Shown here one piece after another: positions 27,720 through 35,898 of a DNA stretch of 64,000 nt (positions are counted from its first letter, which is position 1; the number at the start of each line of letters is the position of its first letter). The DNA lies in NCBI GenBank assembly GCA_025062375.1, contig JANXAG010000002.1, positions 66,101 through 130,100 on the forward strand, read 5' to 3'. The notes beneath the pieces were generated by a model. That model did no database searches. It saw nothing but the letters and a program-made list of their open reading frames with translations, and was not told where the DNA came from. Made by a program: the position numbers and the translations under genes. Origin of the DNA: Anaerolineae bacterium. Its GTDB lineage: Bacteria; Chloroflexota; Anaerolineae; SpSt-600.

Positions 27720-29135
27720 TCATCTGCGGCGTATTGCCCTATAATGTATGGCTTCGCCGTAAAAGGCTGCTTTGGCAGCTTCCATCACCGCCTCGGAGAG
27801 AGAAGGATGGGGGTGGACCGTCCAGGCCACCTCTTGAGCTTTGAGCTCCAGGCGAACCGCCAGAGCCAATTCGCCTATCAGTTCCCCGGCCCACGGCCCC
27901 ATTATGTGAGCCCCGATGATCTTCCTGGAGCCTTTCTCACATATAAGCCGCACAACCCCTTCAGCTGAATCCATAGTCCAGGCTCTGGCGTTGGCTGTAA
28001 AGGGGAAACTGGCCACCTCAAAATCCACCCCTTCCTTCCTGGCCTCTTCCTCCGTGAGGCCAACTCCGGCTATTTCCGGGAAAGTGTAAATACAGTAAGG
28101 GATGGCACGATAATCAGGGGTTCGGTGGTGGCCAAGAGCGTTTTCAACGGCTATCTCCCCTTCATAGGAAGCCTTGTGGGCCATTAATGCCCCTCCCACA
28201 CAATCCCCGGCCGCAAAAATGTGAGGGATTGAAGTCTGAAGGTAACCGTTCACCTTCACAAACCCCTTATCCAGCTCTATCCCGATTCCATCAAGGTTAA
28301 GGCCACGGGTATACGGTCGCCTCCCAACAGCCAGGATTACTTTTTCGGCCAGGAAGTGGAAGGGCTTCTCTCCGGAACAAACCACCTTAAGCTTGTCTCC
28401 TTCCGGCTCTATCGCCTCTACTTTAACCGAAGTTATAACTTCAACCCCTCGCTTCTTGATAAGAGCGAGAAATCTGGAAGCAATGGCTCCATCGGCAGGC
28501 GGAAGGATGCGGGGAAGAAGCTCCAGCACTGTGACCTTGCTGCCCAGACTGCTATAGAGGGTGGCAAGCTCCATGCCTATAACGCCAGCCCCGATTATAA
28601 CAATAGACGAGGGTATGCTTTCCAGTCTGGTTATCTCATCCGAATCTGAAACCCCCGGGAGATTGGCTCCGGAAATTGGAGGGATTGCTGGCTCTGAACC
28701 CGTGGCCACAAGGAAATTGCGGGCCCTGATACGTTGCTCGCCTTCCCTCGTCGTAACCTTCAGGGTCAGGGGGTCCAGGAAAGAAGCTTCCCCCTGGAAA
28801 ATGGGGATGTTGTAGCTCTTTAAGAGGGTTTCAACCCCCTTTACCATTTTTTCCACCGTTTTATCTCTGAAATCCCTGAGGCTTTCAAGGTTAAACCCAT
28901 CAAAGCGGGCCTTTACCCCCCAGTTAGGGGCTTTTTGGATCAACTCGGCTGCCTCTGCTGCGTGGAGGAGGGCTTTGGAAGGAATGCACCCCCGGTTGAG
29001 GCAGGTTCCTCCAATACGGTCCTTTTCCACCAGGGCAACCCTGGCTCCAAGCTGGGCAGCTCTTATAGCCCCCACATATCCTGCTGGCCCGGCCCCTACT
29101 ATCGCCAGATCAAATTCCAATTCCTCCATTTCCAC
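27720..29135 (-). CDS. lpdA: Dihydrolipoyl dehydrogenase
   Basis: E3 component of 2-oxoacid dehydrogenases or the glycine cleavage system, oxidising dihydrolipoamide with NAD+. The FAD motif is LAIVGAGPAGYVGAIRAAQLG and the redox-active disulfide is GGTCLNRGCIPSK. A second nucleotide motif is VIIGAGVIGMELA, and the C-terminal active-site His-Glu lies in HPHPSLSEAV. The length (471) is normal. ATG 29135 follows GGAGGTGG. No E1/E2 gene is next to it. Its ribosome site lies only about 10 bp after the intrinsic terminator of the BMP gene, so expression needs read-through or an unseen promoter. Confidence 0.93.
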   Translation of the reverse strand: MEMEELEFDLAIVGAGPAGYVGAIRAAQLGARVALVEKDRIGGTCLNRGCIPSKALLHAAEAAELIQKAPNWGVKARFDGFNLESLRDFRDKTVEKMVKGVETLLKSYNIPIFQGEASFLDPLTLKVTTREGEQRIRARNFLVATGSEPAIPPISGANLPGVSDSDEITRLESIPSSIVIIGAGVIGMELATLYSSLGSKVTVLELLPRILPPADGAIASRFLALIKKRGVEVITSVKVEAIEPEGDKLKVVCSGEKPFHFLAEKVILAVGRRPYTRGLNLDGIGIELDKGFVKVNGYLQTSIPHIFAAGDCVGGALMAHKASYEGEIAVENALGHHRTPDYRAIPYCIYTFPEIAGVGLTEEEARKEGVDFEVASFPFTANARAWTMDSAEGVVRLICEKGSRKIIGAHIMGPWAGELIGELALAVRLELKAQEVAWTVHPHPSLSEAVMEAAKAAFYGEAIHYRAIRRR

Positions 29136-29149
29136 CTCCAGGGATAAAT

Positions 29150-29178
29150 TAAAAGGGGGGTACCCGAGGGCACCCCCC
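29150..29178 (-). terminator. Intrinsic terminator after the BMP lipoprotein gene
   Basis: On the minus strand GGGGGGT pairs with ACCCCCC (7 bp). The stem continues with a G-T wobble and two C-G pairs around a CTCG loop, and the tract TTTTAATTT follows. It sits between the BMP gene stop and the lpdA ATG, which is 15 bp beyond the T-tract. Confidence 0.8.
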
Positions 29179-29194
29179 GTCTTACCGTTAAGTT

Positions 29195-30400
29195 TTACTT
29201 CGGTATCTTGCCCACCACGTTGTCCACGAACCAGTCCATAGTCCAGAGCTCGTGGTAGGTGGCGCGGCGCCCAGGCTCTATCCTGAGCTTGCCATCCTGG
29301 TCATAAATGGGGCCAGTGAAGGGGTCAAAGAGGACGGTGGGCTCCTTCATCTGGGCCAAGCGCTTGAAGACCAGGTCATACACGCTTATCTCGCCGAAGA
29401 TGGGGTCCTTCACCTTCTTGGCCTTGGGAGCATCCTCAAACTTGGGGTTAATGGGAACTCCGAAGTCAGCCCCGAGCTCCACAGCCTCTTCCTTGAGGAG
29501 CCACCAGTAGTCCACGTTTTCCAGGTTCTGGTTGGTGTAGACGCCTAGGTAAATCTTCATGAGGATGTCCTCGTAAATTTTCTCCCAGTGAACCAGCTGG
29601 CCACTAACCACGGAGTTGGGGCCGTACTGGAGCATTGGGCTGTAGTGGGCGAAAGTGTAAACAGGCTTGCCCTTCTGGGTAGTGTATTCCTCGCCTACCT
29701 GGATCACGGCAGGGGAGTCTTCGGTGAAGGCCAGGACATCAGCCCCATCGGCGATCATAGCTTCGGCTGCTTCGCGGGCCTTAGCCGGATCGTACCAGGA
29801 GAAAAGCCAGCGGACATCCACCTTTGCATCGGGATTAACCTCTTTCACGCCCAAGGCGAAGGCATTAATGTGGCGGATTACTTCGGGGATGGGGTGAGCA
29901 GCAACATAGCCGACCTTCCCGCTCTTAGTGAGGGCTCCAGCCATCAGGCCGTTGAGGTAGTAAAGCTGGTAGAATTCAGCAAAGTAAGTGCCCACGTTCT
30001 TGGCTCGCTTATATCCAGAGCAGTGGAAGAAGATCTTATCGGGATACTTCTTACCTGCTTCTATAGTAGCGTCCATATACCCGAAAGAGGTAGTGAAGAC
30101 TACATCTGCTTTCTCTTCTACCACGAAGCGGTCCAGATAACGGGCAACGTCAGCCTCAGGGACGGATTCGGCGTAAACGGTCTCAAGCCAGTCCTTGAAT
30201 TTTTCCTGGACATACTTGCGGCCAACATCGTGGGCGTGGGTCCAGCCGTAATCTCCAATGGGGCCTACATAGATAAAAGCGGCCTTTATCTTTTTAATCA
30301 CAGGCTTTTCTACAACTATGGGGGTAGGGGTAGCACAGGCCGCCAGCAAAGCAAGAACGGTAAAAACGGCAATGATCAGAAGGAGCCTCTTGCGGTGCAT
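29195..30400 (-). CDS. BMP family ABC transporter substrate-binding lipoprotein
   Basis: Extracytoplasmic binding protein of the BMP (basic membrane protein / Med) family, which usually delivers nucleosides or related compounds to an ABC importer. The lipoprotein signal peptide ends in the lipobox LLAAC, followed by the linker ATPTPIVVEKP typical of Chloroflexota lipoproteins. The mature part starts IKAAFIYVGPIGDYGWTHAHDVG, a BMP hallmark. At 401 residues the size is normal. No permease or ATPase gene is adjacent. A hairpin (TTGCCC at 30439-30434 with GGGCAA at 30427-30422) sits just upstream of its ribosome site. Confidence 0.88.
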   Translation of the reverse strand: MHRKRLLLIIAVFTVLALLAACATPTPIVVEKPVIKKIKAAFIYVGPIGDYGWTHAHDVGRKYVQEKFKDWLETVYAESVPEADVARYLDRFVVEEKADVVFTTSFGYMDATIEAGKKYPDKIFFHCSGYKRAKNVGTYFAEFYQLYYLNGLMAGALTKSGKVGYVAAHPIPEVIRHINAFALGVKEVNPDAKVDVRWLFSWYDPAKAREAAEAMIADGADVLAFTEDSPAVIQVGEEYTTQKGKPVYTFAHYSPMLQYGPNSVVSGQLVHWEKIYEDILMKIYLGVYTNQNLENVDYWWLLKEEAVELGADFGVPINPKFEDAPKAKKVKDPIFGEISVYDLVFKRLAQMKEPTVLFDPFTGPIYDQDGKLRIEPGRRATYHELWTMDWFVDNVVGKIPK

Positions 30401-30443
30401 ACAATCTCCTCCTCAAAAGATTTGCCCATCCAAGGGCAATTTT

Positions 30444-30472
30444 AGTATAGCATAGGGGAAATTTTTTGCCAA
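30444..30472 (-). promoter_or_regulatory. Predicted promoter of the BMP lipoprotein gene
   Basis: Minus-strand TTGGCA (30472-30467), 17 bp, TATACT (30449-30444), about 45 bp before the ATG at 30400. The leader holds a small 6-bp hairpin (30422-30439). The stretch 30473-30813 has no supported gene. Confidence 0.6.
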
Positions 30473-30813
30473 GTCTTAAGCCTCGGAAAAAGGTACAGAT
30501 AAACCAGAGCAGCCTGGCCGGTGGGGCGCTGGATAATGGGCCCGGAAGGCTCGGCCAGGGACAACATACCACTACCATCTGAGTATTAATTGTTTTTGGG
30601 CTAACCAGAGCGTCTTCTCCACCTCCTGATAGGAACTGACAGCCCGAGCAACCCGGAAAAATTCCGTCCCGTAACGGCCGCAGGTGAAGGTCACTGACTT
30701 TTATTCTGGGGAGCAAAGAAAACAAGCAGTTGCGAGCTCGTTCCCTTAAGGTTACCGGTTGATCGCTCATCCTTTTTCAAACTCCGCCAATCGCGTACGC
30801 GATGGCCGCACTT

Positions 30814-30841
30814 TTGCTTCCAAACTGAAAGCGGTTAAAAT
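30814..30841 (+). promoter_or_regulatory. Predicted promoter of the HMG-CoA reductase gene
   Basis: TTGCTT (30814-30819), 16 bp, TAAAAT (30836-30841). The start codon is 29 bp downstream. A moderate match to consensus. Confidence 0.5.
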
Positions 30842-30869
30842 TTAGGTGACGATTTTAAGGAGGAAAACC

Positions 30870-32150
30870 TTGGAAAAAACCTCCCGTCTTCCAGGATTCT
30901 ATAGGCTAAGTTTGCAGGAAAGAATCGAAATTATAGCCCACTGGGCAAACCTTTCCCCGGAAGAAAAAGCGCTTTTAGAAAAAAGCCTTTCCCTTGAACA
31001 GGCTGAAAAAATGATAGAAAACGTAATAGGACTCTTCCCTTTGCCTCTGGGGGTTGCTGTCAATTTCCTCATAAACGGTAAAGATTACCTCATTCCAATG
31101 GCCATAGAAGAGCCGTCAGTAGTGGCGGGGCTGAGCCATGCAGCGAAACTCGTCAGGGAAGGGGGTGGTTTCCAGGCTGAAAGTTCTGAACCTTTAATGA
31201 TAGCTCAGATCCAGGTGATGGACATTGTGGATATGGAAGAAGCGACGCAGAAGATCCTTGAGGCTCGAGATGAAATTTTCCAACTGGCTGATGCCAAACA
31301 TCCCACCATCGTTTCCCTGGGAGGAGGGAGCAAAGGGTTAGAGATAAGGAAATTCCCGGATACCCCCGCGGGCCCCATGCTGGTAATCCACCTCCTTTAC
31401 GACACGAGAGATGCTATGGGGGCCAATGTAGTTAACACCGTGGCCGAAACAATAGCTCCTTTTATAGAAGAAATCACAGGGGGTAGAGTTATCCTGCGTA
31501 TTCTTTCCAATCTCTCCGACCGCCGCTTAGCTCGAGCTCGATGCCTTATACCGTGGAAAGCGCTTGAGAGTAAAGGGCTGCCGGGAAAAGAAGTGGCCAG
31601 GAGGATTGTAGAGGCCTGGGCCTTAGCAGCAGTGGACCCATACCGGGCTGCGACTCACAACAAGGGGATAATGAATGGAATAGACGCAGTAGCTATAGCA
31701 ACTGGAAACGACTGGAGAGCTCTGGAAGCAGGAGCTCACGCATACGCCGTTCGAAATGGGCAATATGGGCCATTAACGACCTGGAAGCAAAATGAAGAGG
31801 GGGATTTGGAAGGTTTCATTGAACTACCTATAGCTGTAGGCACAGTGGGGGGAGCTACCAGAGTTCACCCCGTAGCAAAATTATGCCTTAAAATCTTGGG
31901 AGTCGAAACTGCGAAAGAATTGGCCCAGGTTATGGCCAGTGTTGGGTTAGGCCAGAATTTAGCAGCCCTCCTAGCCCTTGCTACTGAAGGAATACAAAGA
32001 GGTCACATGAAACTTCACGCTCGTCAGGTTGCTATAGCGGCGGGCGCTACCGGGGAACTCATAGATTTAGTAGCCAAGAAAATGGTAGAAGAGGGCGTTA
32101 TAAGCCCTCGCAGAGCGAGCGAAATTCTTCAGCAATTAAAAAGGGGTTAA
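30870..32150 (+). CDS. Hydroxymethylglutaryl-CoA reductase, class II (degradative type)
   Basis: Interconverts HMG-CoA and mevalonate. Class II features are visible: EEPSVVAGLSHAAK with the catalytic Glu, THNKGIMNGID with the catalytic Lys, and ATGNDWRALEAGAHAYA with the Asp. The C-terminal region GHMKLHARQ holds the His. The 426-residue length fits class II. The start is probably TTG 30870, 6 bp after AAGGAGG, rather than the GTG at 30846. No other mevalonate gene is in the window, so it could serve isoprenoid synthesis or mevalonate breakdown. Class II enzymes occur in both settings. Confidence 0.92.
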   Translation: MEKTSRLPGFYRLSLQERIEIIAHWANLSPEEKALLEKSLSLEQAEKMIENVIGLFPLPLGVAVNFLINGKDYLIPMAIEEPSVVAGLSHAAKLVREGGGFQAESSEPLMIAQIQVMDIVDMEEATQKILEARDEIFQLADAKHPTIVSLGGGSKGLEIRKFPDTPAGPMLVIHLLYDTRDAMGANVVNTVAETIAPFIEEITGGRVILRILSNLSDRRLARARCLIPWKALESKGLPGKEVARRIVEAWALAAVDPYRAATHNKGIMNGIDAVAIATGNDWRALEAGAHAYAVRNGQYGPLTTWKQNEEGDLEGFIELPIAVGTVGGATRVHPVAKLCLKILGVETAKELAQVMASVGLGQNLAALLALATEGIQRGHMKLHARQVAIAAGATGELIDLVAKKMVEEGVISPRRASEILQQLKRG

Positions 32151-32160
32151 CCCTTTTTTT
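32138..32160. terminator. Bidirectional terminator overlapping both stop codons (HMGR/tatA)
   Basis: AAAAAGGGG (32138-32146) and CCCTTTTT (32151-32158) pair around TTAA, with a G-T wobble. T-rich tracts lie on both strands. The loop contains the HMGR TAA and the tatA TAA on opposite strands, so the two convergent genes share one compact terminator. Confidence 0.7.
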
Positions 32161-32320
32161 CCTCCCCCTTTTCTTCTTCATCAAGCCCGGAAGTTGCTTT
32201 GCGAAACTCCCTTATGCTCTTGCCCAGGGCTCCCCCCAGCTCCGGCAATTTCCCCACGCCAAAAATTATTATAATAATCAAAAGGATAATCAACAGCTCA
32301 GGCACTCCCAGGTGAGGCAC
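32147..32320 (-). CDS. tatA: Twin-arginine translocase subunit TatA/TatE
   Basis: A 57-residue protein too short for the usual ORF cutoff. It reads VPHLGVPELLIILL, then III residues to FGVGKLPELGGALGKSIREF, then an acidic/basic tail ending EEKKG. The short N-terminal membrane helix followed by the FG hinge and the amphipathic helix KLPELGGALGKSIREF is diagnostic for TatA/E, which forms the protein-conducting element of the Tat pathway. The start is GTG at 32320, 6-7 bp after AAGGAGG. No tatC is in the window. It is convergent with HMG-CoA reductase and overlaps its stop by 4 bp. Confidence 0.9.
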   Translation of the reverse strand: MPHLGVPELLIILLIIIIIFGVGKLPELGGALGKSIREFRKATSGLDEEEKGEEKKG

Positions 32321-32399
32321 CTTAGACCTCCTTCACCGAATGATTTGCGGGTAGATTATATCACACCTACCGCGTGGGGCAAATTGAGGCTGGAAATAC

Positions 32400-33650
32400 T
32401 CAGGGGAAGAGTTCAAATTCCGCAATTTTAAGGCTCGTACCTAGAATATTGCCTAACTCGTCTCGAAGGAGCAAACGCCCCTCAGTGATGGGATCGTAGG
32501 CTCCGATGGAAAGGACATAATTGCCCTCTGATCCTTCCGCTGGGATAGGCAACTCATAAACAGCGCATATACATTCGCTTGGAATCCAGCTGGTTGTTGG
32601 ATATTTGCCATAACCTGGGGTAGTGTCCACTTGGCTTACGAGGAAAGTTGAGGAAAATAATCTTTAAGCAAGTGCGCCGTCCTCACAAATATCTCCTCAA
32701 AGGACATGGTCTCGCTTCCCCTGACATAAAACATGCAGGAACAAAAGCTCCTGCAAGGTGCAGGAAATGGGGCCCTGTATCGGCACGAGCTAATACGTCG
32801 GGGAGGAGCATTATTGCAAAATTCAGTAAGGCAAAGAAATACGAGTTCAAACGAACCCGCAGAACAGCAATCACTATGCCTGCCCAAAAAAACGCGGCTA
32901 TTAAAAGGCTAAAAAGGGGCCTCCCCGCAAGATTGTGTCGCCATGTTCCGTCACCTGTGAAACCAAAAAGGGCCACATGTTCTGAAATCTGCCTGACGAG
33001 GAGCGGAATAAGCTTTCCCTGATGAACCTGAGGGTTAAAAATAAATTGATTAACGTAATGAGGCGACTTGAGAAAGGTCATTAAAAAGGGCAAAGAAGAT
33101 ATCCAGAAGCCTGTCCAGAAAAGCGCCGCTTCCTTGAAAGCTCTTTTTATCCAGACCGTCCAGAAAATGATTCCTGCAAATATCAGAGCAAAAGAAGCCT
33201 GATAGCAATAAAAGCTTAGACCTAAAGCAATCCCTCCACAGGCAAAAGCCCAATTTTCCTTCCTATTTAGCCCACGCCAAAGCATGTACCAGGTAAAAGC
33301 TTGGACCAAAGGCAAGGGGTTAGGAGGAAAAGCCAGACGATTAACATGCCCACAAGCGAAGGTTATTGCGTAAAGCCCTGAAGCCGCAAAAGCCATTCAA
33401 TATTCCACCAAGCGCTGCTCTACACATAGCGCAGTAGCCGATTGCCCCGTAATTAACGTTGGTAGGGCTGCTAAATAGGAAAAAAGTGCCAAGCTCTGAA
33501 ATTTGGAACACATATCCTTCAAGGATGCGGAGGGTAATATAAACCCACTCTGCCTCGGCGCTGTTCAGGCCAGGAGGCACTGGGCTGATTTTCCAAAGCC
33601 TGAAAAAAAACTCCGACGGCTGTTATAGCGATTATTAACGCAATATCCAG
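32400..33650 (-). pseudogene. Decayed GT39/PMT-like membrane glycosyltransferase
   Basis: Three consecutive minus-strand pieces in three different frames read as one family. The N-terminal piece (about 33341-33650; LLDIALIIAITAVGVFFRLW, then PPGLNSAEAEWVYITLRILEG) is a GT39-like first helix and catalytic-Asp loop region. The middle piece (32683-33396) holds several membrane helices and RLAFPPNPLPLVQAF. The C-terminal piece (32400-32630; DTTPGYGKYPTTSWIPSE) is the soluble end. At least two frameshifts separate them, part of the first loop and most of the region before the C-terminal piece are missing, and no good start codon or ribosome site is visible. The 5' end lies directly after the neighbouring gene's stop at 33673. 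Confidence 0.75.
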
Positions 33651-33672
33651 CAAACGATAGCCTTTTTCTCGT

Positions 33673-35898
33673 TTATTTCGCTAAAACTGTTGTGATGGTG
33701 ACAAGATTTGCCCATAAAATCTTCACCTTCGCTAATTTCGCATGATCCAAACCATTTTCGAAAACGAAACGGCCTTGGTCGCTGTATAGCACTAAAATTA
33801 ATTCATACTCGCCTGGCATTTGAGGCAATCTTAAGGCATATCTTGCGGTAAACCATCCTTCCTTTTCTGCCTCCTCAGGTTTCATCAAGAAAGAGACAGG
33901 ATAATCGATTTGGGACGCCACCCGGCCTGCTTCGTCCAGCAGCTGGAGGGATGTTTTCCAGTCCCATAAAGTGACTAAAGGCAATCTCCATTTCAAGTCA
34001 ACATAGAGAAAATCCGAGGGTTCTAATACTGAGCCATGAGTTTTTACAACGTAACCTGATATCTCTGCGTTTTCTTTTAATTCCCCTGAGGCTATTACGT
34101 TCTTGCCTCCCTTTTTGAACCTCACCAGCCTAACAGAGGGCCCAGTCCACTTGTTTTCAGCGAGATAAAGATGCTCAGCCAATGCAAACTCAACCCATCG
34201 CTCGGAAGAAGTTTCAGCAAGGCCCTGCATAACAACCCACACATCCTCAGCATCGCTTATCAATTGCCACAATTGTTCTCTCCATTTAGGCCGGCCATCT
34301 ATGAATTGCTCTTTTATTACAACAATATGATGGGGGCAGAGGCCCTTACAATAATTGAGCATCGCTACACGAGGAATATAAGCCCAGGGCGGTTCACCCC
34401 ACATGTAGATTATAAGTTTGCTATCCGGGCTTCGCTCTTGCCGCAGAAGCCTGTAAGCCTCTACAAAACCGCTTTTACTCCCAAATTCTTCATCCAGATA
34501 CGAAAGTTTTAAAATCAAAGCGACTGAAATTAAGAGTAGAAGGGCTAAAATTTTTGCGTTAAAACCCATTTTGTGCGAAATATTTGTTGCATTTTTGAGA
34601 GATAATGTGGCTAAAATTAATAAGCTTGATAGAAAGATGAATAAACCCCAATGCATGCCAGTGGAAGATGCCCAGACTACTTCGGCTTTGGTTATGTTTA
34701 ATAAGCGCCAGTGATTTAACGGTGGGGAGGTGCGCAAGTTCCATGTGAATTCCTTAAGGGTTATGCCGGCTTTGAAAACTTCCTCATAGAAAGGATAAGC
34801 CATTATACTTTGCATAGCTGCAAACATCGTGCTCAATAACAGGAGCACACCGAAAATTATGCGGAAGAGCTTTTTATTCCAGAAAGTTTCTAAAGTTTCA
34901 GCCAAAGGGAGCGATAAGAATGGTAAAACGGGGTTCACTTGCCTCGGGCCCCAGCCCCAGAAACCCCACCAGAAATGCGCACGTGTGGAAGCGAACAGAT
35001 AAATTAGCCCAAGACTCGCTAAAAAGAGACCTCTTCCGAACTTCCTGTAAAGGAATCCCGGTAAGCCAGGGAGGGTTAACCATAGTATGGGACAGAATAT
35101 CAAAAGCCCCCATCCTGGGCTGACCAGCAGCCCAGCTAAATTGTGAAGATCGGGGAAAGCTTCGCTGAGCCTTTGAGGAAAAGGCACGTAATTTTTAACT
35201 AGAAAGTGAAAGAGGACAATTGCGGACAGAATGAGGCAAAGCAGTATCAAGGCCTTTGATTTAAACCCCATGGAAAACCATCTATTCCAAAAAGCTGCAG
35301 GCTCCTTCCGTATGTAGAAGATCCACATTAAATACAGGCTGAAGGGAAAAATGAGAAAGGAAGTGGTTCGTTTTGTAATGGCTACCCAGGTAAATACTAA
35401 AAACCACCCGAGCAATCTTTTGAAACCGCCTTTTTCCTGATACCTCAAGAGCATGAAGGCTGCCAGAGTAAGCCCCATGGCCGCAAGGGGTTCCCTCAAC
35501 AAATAGCCGCTGTAAGGCCAGGCGAGAGTCCCAACTCCATAAGCGATGGCCACAGCTGTAGCAGTCCCAATACCGTAACCCAACTCTAAAAGCAAAAGCA
35601 CAATTATTCCACCAGTAACAGCGGTTGCAAAAGCGTTCAGAAAGAGCAAGATTTGATAAGTTCCAAAAGTTTCTACAAGTTGGCTTACGACCAGTAAGGG
35701 AACTCCTAAAGCATACAGACCTATATATTGCAGGTGGCCAGATTCAAGGGTATGAAAACCCGAGCGCAAGGCCTGGCTCATTTTGTCAATGAATAGCCAC
35801 TCATCAGGTGAGTGGGAAGTGCCTTTGTAGCTCCAGAGATAGAGGGTGAAAAGAAATAACATCACACTAATTACGGCTCGTTTTTTCTGCCTTCCCAT
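33673..35898 (-). CDS. Large polytopic membrane protein, GT39/PMT-like
   Basis: A 741-residue protein with a short N-terminal helix and the luminal loop KGTSHSPDEWLFIDKMSQALRSG, which resembles the acidic catalytic loop of GT-C enzymes. About 11 further membrane helices run to residue 470 or so, and an extracytoplasmic C-terminal domain follows (VRLVRFKKGG; a beta-rich part with YALRLPQMPGEYELIL). Such proteins transfer sugars from polyprenyl-phosphate donors outside the membrane. ATG 35898 overlaps the upstream gene by 28 bp. Function is assigned by architecture only. It is part of a block of similar genes between 32.4 and 40.9 kb. Confidence 0.65.
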   Translation of the reverse strand: MGRQKKRAVISVMLFLFTLYLWSYKGTSHSPDEWLFIDKMSQALRSGFHTLESGHLQYIGLYALGVPLLVVSQLVETFGTYQILLFLNAFATAVTGGIIVLLLLELGYGIGTATAVAIAYGVGTLAWPYSGYLLREPLAAMGLTLAAFMLLRYQEKGGFKRLLGWFLVFTWVAITKRTTSFLIFPFSLYLMWIFYIRKEPAAFWNRWFSMGFKSKALILLCLILSAIVLFHFLVKNYVPFPQRLSEAFPDLHNLAGLLVSPGWGLLIFCPILWLTLPGLPGFLYRKFGRGLFLASLGLIYLFASTRAHFWWGFWGWGPRQVNPVLPFLSLPLAETLETFWNKKLFRIIFGVLLLLSTMFAAMQSIMAYPFYEEVFKAGITLKEFTWNLRTSPPLNHWRLLNITKAEVVWASSTGMHWGLFIFLSSLLILATLSLKNATNISHKMGFNAKILALLLLISVALILKLSYLDEEFGSKSGFVEAYRLLRQERSPDSKLIIYMWGEPPWAYIPRVAMLNYCKGLCPHHIVVIKEQFIDGRPKWREQLWQLISDAEDVWVVMQGLAETSSERWVEFALAEHLYLAENKWTGPSVRLVRFKKGGKNVIASGELKENAEISGYVVKTHGSVLEPSDFLYVDLKWRLPLVTLWDWKTSLQLLDEAGRVASQIDYPVSFLMKPEEAEKEGWFTARYALRLPQMPGEYELILVLYSDQGRFVFENGLDHAKLAKVKILWANLVTITTVLAK

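Noticed and set aside
29588-30445. 285-residue plus-strand ORF opposite the BMP lipoprotein gene
   Set aside because: Shadow frame of a clearly recognisable gene on the other strand; it also runs through the BMP signal peptide and leader.
30294-30770. 158-residue minus-strand ORF upstream of the BMP gene
   Set aside because: Overlaps the BMP signal-peptide region in another frame and the promoter; no motif.
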